Shown: piece after piece, positions 56,801-64,000 of the stretch
Numbering within the stretch: position 1 is the stretch's first letter
Layout: each line of letters opens with the position of its first letter
Source: Edaphochlamys debaryana
Lineage: Eukaryota; Chlorophyta; Chlorophyceae; Chlamydomonadales
Direction: 5' to 3'
DNA: 64,000 nt
Assembly: GCA_016858145.1 (NCBI GenBank)
Contig: JAEHOE010000028.1
Location: forward strand, 434,001-498,000
Notes under the pieces: generated by a model
The model's input: the letters and a program-made list of their open reading frames with translations, nothing else
What the model was told of the DNA's origin: nothing
Database searches by the model: none
Made by a program: the position numbers and the translations under genes

Positions 56801-59800
56801 CCCTGCCCTCCGGCTCCCGCCCGCGCCAGCCCTCGAGCCGGAAAAGGCTCGACGACCCCCACCACCCCGGCCCCGCCCATGGCGAGGGGCCGCACAGCCC
56901 CGGCTCTGCGGTGCAGTCCGCCCCGCCGCAGCCCAGCCCAGCAGAGTCAGGCGAGCGTGCGGCCGCCCGGACGGGCGAAGCGCCGGGGCTGTGGGAATGG
57001 CGCGAATGGCTGCGTTCTCAGGCCTCTGGTCGCGGCGCTTAGGCTGGGGAGCGGCTTCCTGTTCTAGCGTATGGCGGCGCTTTTGCAGCGCCCTCCTGCG
57101 CTGTGGTCGCGGCACTTCACGGTTGGGAACCCGCTTGACTGCAGCAACCAAGGCCTAGGCCTCGGAACCCCACGGACTCACCGCACCGCGCACGCCGCCA
57201 GACCGACCGACTCCCATCGCCCCGGCCTGCCTAACTGCCTGACGGATACCTCACTAACCCCTGGACCCTGTTTGCCCCTACGCTTTTGGCCCCGCAGCCC
57301 CCGCGGCCCCCGCCGAGCCCGCCGGGGAGGACGAGTACGCCGCACAGCAGGCGCTGCAGGCGCAGCGCATGGCCGCAATGCCGTACGCGTACGCGCTGGA
57401 CGACCCCCGTACCAACCCGTACCAGCAGGCCAAGGCCAAGCTCAAGGTACGGCGCCGCACGCTCACTACGGAGCTCAGCTCCAGAGCTGTGGGATAGCAT
57501 GTTTGCCCCATCCCTCGATCGCCCCCTTTCGTCAGACGCCCGTTCCCACCGTCGCCCCCTGACCCGGTCATGACACCCTCCCCCTCTCCCCGGGACCAAT
57601 GCCTACACTGCAGGCCGGCATCACGCCCCCGGAGCTCGTACGGCAGGAGTTTGCCGAGGTGTACGGCCCGGATCTGTCGGCCGTGAACATGGTTTTCGAC
57701 ACCACCGAGCTGGGTGAGCGGGGGTACGGCAGGAGGGTGCGGCGCGGATGCACGGGAGGCATCTGTCAGGAAGGGGGGAGGCAAGCCGTGGTCGCTGCCG
57801 CGGGTCCGGTCGTGAGCCGCATGGCCCGATGCCGGCTGTCGAGGGGCTGCTAGCCGCAAGCCTTCCAGTTTTCCCTTGTGCTGACCAGTGTTGGGCTGCC
57901 CTGACTGCGCCGCGTGCGCTCCCTCCGCCCCGTCCCTTCGCCCCGTCCCGCCGTGCAGAGCCGCTGGTGGCTGAGTACAACACGGTGAGCCGGGAGGAGG
58001 GAGGGGGCATGTGAGAGCAAGGGGGGCTGGGAGGGCCAGTGCCTTGCTGTCTAGTGCTCAGCCCCATACAGGCGTTCATGCAGAAGTTGCCCCTCTGGCT
58101 AAGCCCCCTCCTCCCTCTCCCTTTCCTGCCCCTCCCCTCCCCCCCCTGCCCCCCATGCAGATCCACCAGGCGCTGGACGACTACCTGGACTGCCTGGAGA
58201 CGCGCCTCAAGCTGCGCCTGCCCGAGGAGCACAAGAAGGCGAGCGGCCGGGGGGGCGGGGCGTTGTCTGGTTGGCCATGTACTGCGGCTGTTGGCGGGTG
58301 GGGCTGCAAGCATGCAAGAGGTCGAGCCGCCGGCCCCTAGAGCGTAACTGCGGCAGCGCTCAGCACCACCCCGGCCCGGGCCACGGAGCCCTGCTGGCGC
58401 GAAGTCAGGGTGCACCGGAGCCTGGGCGGGTTGCGCACTGCTTCCTTACCCTTCCCCGCCCTCACCGTCGGTCCCCCCTCCGCGGCCCCCTCCCAGGTGC
58501 TGGTGTTCGGTCCCTCCATGGGCGAGTGGGGCCAGAAGGAGTTCGGTCTGGGCAAGTGGTTCAAGAAGCTGGACGCGCTCGACTTCTGGGTGCGGAGGCT
58601 CAAGTTCCTGAGGGTGAGCGGGGGGCAGTGCGCAGAAGTATCGGGGGGAAGCTGGGCTGGTGGGCAAGGCTGTGGTGCGGAGGCTCATGTGCCTGAGCGG
58701 GGGCGAGGGAGGGCCCCCTCGCCAACCCACGAACTTTTAGTTTTGAACCCTCACCCTTCCCTCGCCTCGCCCTCTCCTGCCCCTCTCCTCCCTCCTCCCC
58801 CTACCCAGGACGAGATCACCGTGAAGCGCGAGGAGGCGCTCCGCAAGTCCGCGCCCTCGGCCTTCGTCACCTTCAAGTGGGTCGGGGGGGGGGAGGGTCG
58901 GGGTCGGGGGGCGAGCGCCGCAGGCTGGGGCGGGGGAGGAGCCTGCCCCGTCCCACCTCCTGCCCCTTTCCTCACACGCTATCTCTCTTCATTCTTCTCC
59001 TGTCTAAGAGCTCCTCGCTTAACCCCCCTTCCTCCCCGCTTTGCCTCTTTCCTTCCCTCACGTCCAAACTCTTCGTCCCTCTCCAATCCTAATCCTCCTT
59101 GCTTGACCTTTTGCCCCCCCCCCCTTCCCACACAACCCCCAGCACCCGCAAGGCCCAGGCCGTGGGCTCCACGGCGCTGCACCACAACGACGTGCGCACC
59201 TGGCGCGTGCAGGTGGGCCCCGCATGGACCCGGCTTGGGCCCGCATGGACCCGGTCTGGGCCTGCCTGGGCTCCCGGCTGGCAGCCCGCCTACCTTCCCT
59301 TACCCGTGCCAATCCGTCACCCACCCCCCACTCCCCCGCTTCCCAACCCCCCCAGGCCGCCCCCGCCCCCTTCGAGCTGGTGTGGAAGAACACGGCCCTG
59401 ACCCTGCCCGTGCGCAGCAGCCGCGGAACCGGCATGTGAGGGGGTTGTCTCACTTGTCTGGGGGGGAGGATGCAAGCAGGGCCCGAGAAAGCAGGGGGTG
59501 GGGCGGCTTGTTTGTTTGAGGGTTTGGGGTTGAGGCCTCGGGTGGGGACCGCTGGGATCGCTGCATCGGCCGCGCTGTCCGCGAGGTCAAGCCGCCCTTC
59601 CTCCTACCCCTTTCCACCTCCCCGCTCTGGACCTCGGTGCGCATCGGGCTCGCTGGCTGCCGCCAAATCTTCTCTTAGGCTACGATTCGCGCAATTGATC
59701 AAACGATCACCCCTTTCCACCACCCCTTCCCCACTCAGGGCGGTGCTGTTCTGGCTCATGACCCTGTTCTTCTTCATCCCCGTCTCCTTCGTCCAGGTGG

Positions 59801-62800
59801 GGCAGGGCAGGGCGTGGCGGGGTCTGGCGGTGTAGGGCAGAACAGGGCAGCGCGCCACGATGCCGACGATGGACCACCCAGGCTTTTGCATACAGCGACC
59901 AGTGCCGCCCGCCCAGCCGCGCGGCTTTCGAAATGGCTTCGCTCCCCGCATCCCTTGCACCGTCCAATCCCTGCCTCGCCCTGCCTCCCCCTTCCTCCCA
60001 GGGCATGATCGAGGTCCCCAAGCTGGCCACCATCCCCGTGCTGGGCGACATCGTGACCGCCCCCGTGGTCAAGCAGCTGCTCGAGGGCATCCTGCCAGGT
60101 GCGTGCGCAGGGCCTGCGAGGATTGAGAGTTTTGTGTCCCCCCCGCCCCGGCTCTCGTCCTTCGCCCTCCTGCTAGTCCTGTCCTCACGCCTCACGCGTC
60201 CTACCCCTCTGGCCCTCCCCTCCCCTCTGCAATCCTCCCCCCCTCCCTTCCCCCCTGACAGGTCTGGCCATGAAGATCTTCCTGGCCATCGTGCCCATGA
60301 TCCTGGCCGCCATGGCCACCTTCCAGGGCGCCACGTCGCTCTCCGAGATCGACTTCTCCGTGACCAAGCGCTACTTCCTGTTCCAGGTGCGGCGCGCAAA
60401 CAGGTTGCAGTCTAGTCGTTGATAGCTTTGTAGCTCAGGCAGAATAAATATGTCATACCACTTATCGACCTTCGCGAGACCTGGCGACGACATGCCGACA
60501 TGCGTCTAGCAAGCTCAGCCTACTACTGCTTGACCAACCCGATCTTAACGAATTGTAACCGAGCTGTGATAAGGTTAAAAAATTACGATGTAAGCGATTA
60601 ATGGCGCCAGCGCGAGAAACAGCTCCCCCAGGCATGCCGATCCATGGACATGCTCGTGACCCACACCATGCCCACTCGGTCGACGCCGCAACCTGAACCC
60701 CGGTTTCCCCGCGAACCCACGCAGGTCGTCGTGGTGTTTTTCATGAACGTCATCGCCGGCTCCTTCTTCAACCAGGTAAGGATAATGGGGTGATGGCAGT
60801 GGGGGAGTGCTTAGGCAGCCAGTGGGGCTGGGTAGGGGGTGATGTTGGGCCAGGCGTGTGTTGCTGCGACGGGTGCTGTGTGCGCCTCCGCGCACCTGGT
60901 CCTGCTCGCCCACCCGTGGCCTCTCGCGGTCGTCAACCCTGTGTGCTGCCCCCTTGGCCCCCCCCCAAAAAAACAAACCGCAGCTCAAGCAGTGGCTGGA
61001 GGACCCCGGCTCCGTGATCCCCATCCTGGGCAAGTCCATCCCCATGACCGCCACATTCTTCATGTGAGGGGAAGGGAAAGAGATGGGGGGAGCTGGGAAG
61101 AGGGGGTGGAGACGGGAGCAGGCATGAGGGGCGGGGGTTTGAGAGGGTGGTGATGGAGGCGAGAGCTGAAGGAACGATTCGTGCAGCCCCACAAAACCTC
61201 CAGCTGTGACCCTCCCTGCCTGTAGCTAAGTCCCCTTTCCAAACTCTCTACTCCCCCCCTCCCCCCAGCACCTACCTCTTCACCAACGGCCTGCTCGTCA
61301 AGGCCATGGCCTTCTTGCGCGCCCCCGGATTCGTGATCTACTGGATCCTGTCCAAGATCTCGAGCTCGCCCAAGGTACGACATCGCATTGTCACACCTCT
61401 CCTTCGACTGCCCCGCACAGCCCTGCCCTGCTGTTGGGAGTCTGCTCGCTTACCCTGCGCATCCCGACCCTAGATGGCTATGCCCAAACGCTCCTTCTCT
61501 TCCTTCCGCTCTCCAGTATGTTCATCAATCTCCCCTCCCCTCGAATCCCCCTTCGGCTCTCCCCACCCCCCACCCCAGGCCGCCCAGCGGCTGTGGATGA
61601 TCCAGTACACCACCACGGGGGTCTCCGCGGTGGACCACATGATGGCGCTGTTCCTGGGCCTGGTGAGGACAGGGGGGGGAGGCAAGAGGGGGAGGGGTGG
61701 TGGGACCAAGAGGGGGAGGGTGGAAAGGGGGGGGAGCGTGGGTCGGGATGGGACCACATGATGGCGCTCTTCCTCAAGCTGGTGAGGAGTCGTAGGACAG
61801 GGGCGGGGCGTCGGGGCAATGAGGGGGAACCGACCAGGGCGAGGGGTGAAGGAGGGAGTAGTGAGGTTGAGAGGCGTATTGGCCCCCAGCACCTCGGCCC
61901 TTGCCCTCGGCCTCCTGCTCACGGTTGCTGTCGGCCGTCCACCCCCACCCCCCGCAGGTGATGTCTTGCATGAACCCCATCGTGTGCCCCGCCGCCCTCG
62001 CCTACTTCATCGTGAGTATGCTAGAGGCAGCGCTGCAGCCATGATCGAGCCGTAGCCGTATTGAGCCACTCAAAAGCACATGCAAGGGCGTTTCACCCGA
62101 AGTCTGGCTCTAGTTACGCTGCACTCGGCCGGGTTCGGAAATGCCGAGGTACCATCACCCTGCTTTCCGCATCCGCGGCCACCCCGCAGGCCGGCTACGT
62201 GGGCGAGACGTACAACAACATCTACGTGTACCGCCGCCAGTACGACGGAGCGGGCCGCCTCTGGAGCACGGTGCGTGGGCCGTCTTGCTTAGGAGACAGT
62301 GCAGTCCGCGTGTAGTCGCAGCGGTGTTGATGCGGCGGCCTGCCATGCCAAGCACACTTGCCTCCGTCGTGCCTGACTGTGATCGCCTGCCGTACCCGGA
62401 TGCCGTACAGATCTTTAACCAGGTCATGGTGGCGTTGTACATCATGGAGGTGCGTGCATCTGATTCTGGGGCCCAGACCGCACCGGCCCGCCATGTGTGC
62501 GCGCACCGCCGCGTGCTTCCGGCGCCCGCCATTGAGGCTCACGCTCTCGGGCCCCACCAACTGTCGCACCAACTGCACTGCCGTACCGCAGATCGCGACC
62601 ATGGCCATCCTGCTGATCAAGAAGTTTGCCTACGCGCTGCTGGCGCTGCCCCTCATTCTCGGTACCATCGGCTACCACTACTCTACGCTCACGCTCTACA
62701 ACCGGCCCTGGTGAGGCCGCAGCCCTCTAATACTTTGCTGCACATGTTGCAGGTGTTTGGCTTCGCGTTTTTTGCCGACTTGCTGTCGGGGCAGTGGGGG

Positions 62801-63882
62801 CATGCGCTGCAGGCCTGGCCTTCCCAAGCATGATGTGCTGAACCTATCATTATCGGTATAGGGCAATGACCTCAACCCCCTGAACTCTTGAACCCCCTGG
62901 GGCAACAATGCCCGTGCACAGGTGTCGTGAGCCCAAACCCCGAACCCCGAATGCCTCCACCCCCGCAGGAAGGTGGTGTCCCTGCACGACGCCTCGGAGC
63001 TGGACCAGTACGACGCAGAGGCCCGCCGCAAGGCCGCCAAGGTGCGCGTGTGTGGGATTGGACTGAGGGCTCGTCGAGTGCTAGGGCATGGGACGGCGGG
63101 GGGCGGCAGGGGCGTCACGACCCAGCGCCGACTTGGCGTAGCTCTGCCAGGGGTGCGACGGAGCTGGCCCAGGTAGCCCGACTTGCAGTTGAGGGGGTTA
63201 TGTTGAGGTGTGAGGGGCTTCCGGGGTCTGAGCTTACCGCCCATGCTTCCCTTCCAAACCCCAAACCCTTCTGTCCGCCCCCTGCCCCCGCACAGGGCCG
63301 CTCCGCCTCTGCCGTGGAGGAGGGCACTCCGCTGCTGCCCGGGGCCATGCCCGACCCCATCCCCCCGCTCACGGCGGAGGAGAAGGCAGTCATCGCGGAC
63401 AACTACAGGTGGGGCGCCGGCTGACGGAGGGGGGAACGCGGCCGGGCGGGGCACGCGACGACACACCTGCATGCACCTGCCGGGGAAGAGGCGCGTTACC
63501 CCGGGTCATGCCTGCCGCTGCAGCTTGCCGCTGCACCTCCCCTCCCTCGCCCCCCCCAAGTTGCCTTGCCACGCCTCGCTGCACCTCGCCTTCCTCGCCC
63601 CCCCACCTTGCCGTGCCACGCCGTGCTGCGCTGCCGCCCCGCAGGAACCCGTGCTTCAAGCTCGACATGACTGACCTGGAGCTCATGGAGTCCACCGCCG
63701 CCGACCTGCGCCCGCGCCTGGACGCCCTCAACGCCTGGGCCAAGCAGGTCAAGCAGACGGCCAAGGTGACCAAGACCAAGATCAAGACCCTCACGGACCC
63801 CGCCGCCGGCGCGCCGCCGGAGGAGGTGACCAAGTACGACACCAAGCCGGAGCTCGACCCGCCGCTGAACCCGCTGGATTGA
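53814..63882 (+). CDS. CSC1/OSCA/TMEM63-type calcium-permeable channel (DUF221 family)
   Basis: Thirty-one exons in frame give 986 residues: first exon 53814-53941, last 63645-63882. This family forms osmotically or mechanically gated cation channels in plasma or internal membranes. Helix 1 is at residues about 6-32, then RSN1-type helices at about 92-115 and 155-174, and a long cytosolic (PHM7-type) region at about 175-548 that includes [14 protein letters not shown] and ELVWKNTAL. The DUF221 pore region follows: [18 protein letters not shown] (about 549), [17 protein letters not shown] (598), [19 protein letters not shown] (636), a helix from about 681, and further helices at about 749-845. 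The C-terminal 140 residues are polar. The cytosolic region is enlarged by a Ser/Lys-rich and Pro/Ala-rich insert (exons 7-10). The intron after 58238 has a GC donor (GCGAGC). Start chosen because the first hydrophobic helix follows directly and splices in phase to [16 protein letters not shown]. Confidence 0.93.
61630..61781 (+). repeat. Partial duplication of an exon end inside an intron of the CSC1-like gene
   Basis: The last ~32 nt of exon 24 plus its donor (coding [10 protein letters not shown] then GTGAGGA) recur 119 nt downstream as a near copy ([10 protein letters not shown] then GTGAGGA, ending 61781) within intron 24. The sequence between is G-rich. Using the second donor would add 119 nt and shift the frame. 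Confidence 0.75.
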
Positions 63883-64000
63883 GGCGCTGGCTGAGGTCGG
63901 GTTGGGGGAGGTGCGGTGAGGTGGGTTGAGGTGACGAGGGGATCTGGCGCGCGGGCGCGGATGGTGAAGTGATGAAGGGCATGGGGGGGGGGGGAGGAGG

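Overview
This is a nuclear window from a high-GC eukaryote, most likely a chlamydomonadalean (volvocine-type) green alga. The genes are split by many short GT-AG introns, third codon positions are almost all G or C, and one gene encodes a Ser-Pro/Pro-Pro-rich extracellular protein of the volvocine cell-wall type. Nothing looks bacterial: there are no operons or ribosome binding sites. The species cannot be fixed from the sequence alone.

Layout. (1) Positions 1-29,245 hold a head-to-tail array of one large multi-exon gene family. It begins with the last three exons of a copy whose 5' part lies outside the window (unit 0). Four complete copies follow, starting at 2,283, 9,267, 16,226 and 23,529 (period about 7 kb). 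A fifth complete copy (unit 5, 30,769-37,065) lies on the minus strand, tail to tail with unit 4. Each complete copy encodes about 1,420-1,600 residues. Exon order, intron phases and several exon lengths (144, 45/48, 104 and 121 nt) are the same in every copy where the exon is present, which is strong evidence that the genes are real. I do not recognise the family and assign no function.

(2) 38,472-44,052 is a secreted, hydroxyproline-rich-type matrix protein: signal peptide, an N-terminal alpha/beta-like domain, a calcium-binding EGF module, a Pro/Ser repeat and a C-terminal globular region. It is divergent from unit 5 across a 1.4-kb shared upstream region. (3) 45,851-52,222 holds two tandem copies of an F-box-like/leucine-rich gene, both with structural lesions. 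(4) 53,814-63,882 is a complete 31-exon CSC1/OSCA/TMEM63-type channel gene (986 residues).

The loci do not form an obvious pathway. The matrix protein and the osmosensitive-type channel are both cell-surface components. The array is dominated by duplication and apparent gene conversion: a 97-nt coding block is identical in four copies and differs at one base in the fifth, while neighbouring sequence has diverged. The F-box-like pair shows the same behaviour, with an intron 124/125 identical between copies whose exons differ more. No transposon, tRNA, rRNA or CRISPR was recognised. All gene models are hand-made from splice signals, reading frame and comparison between copies.
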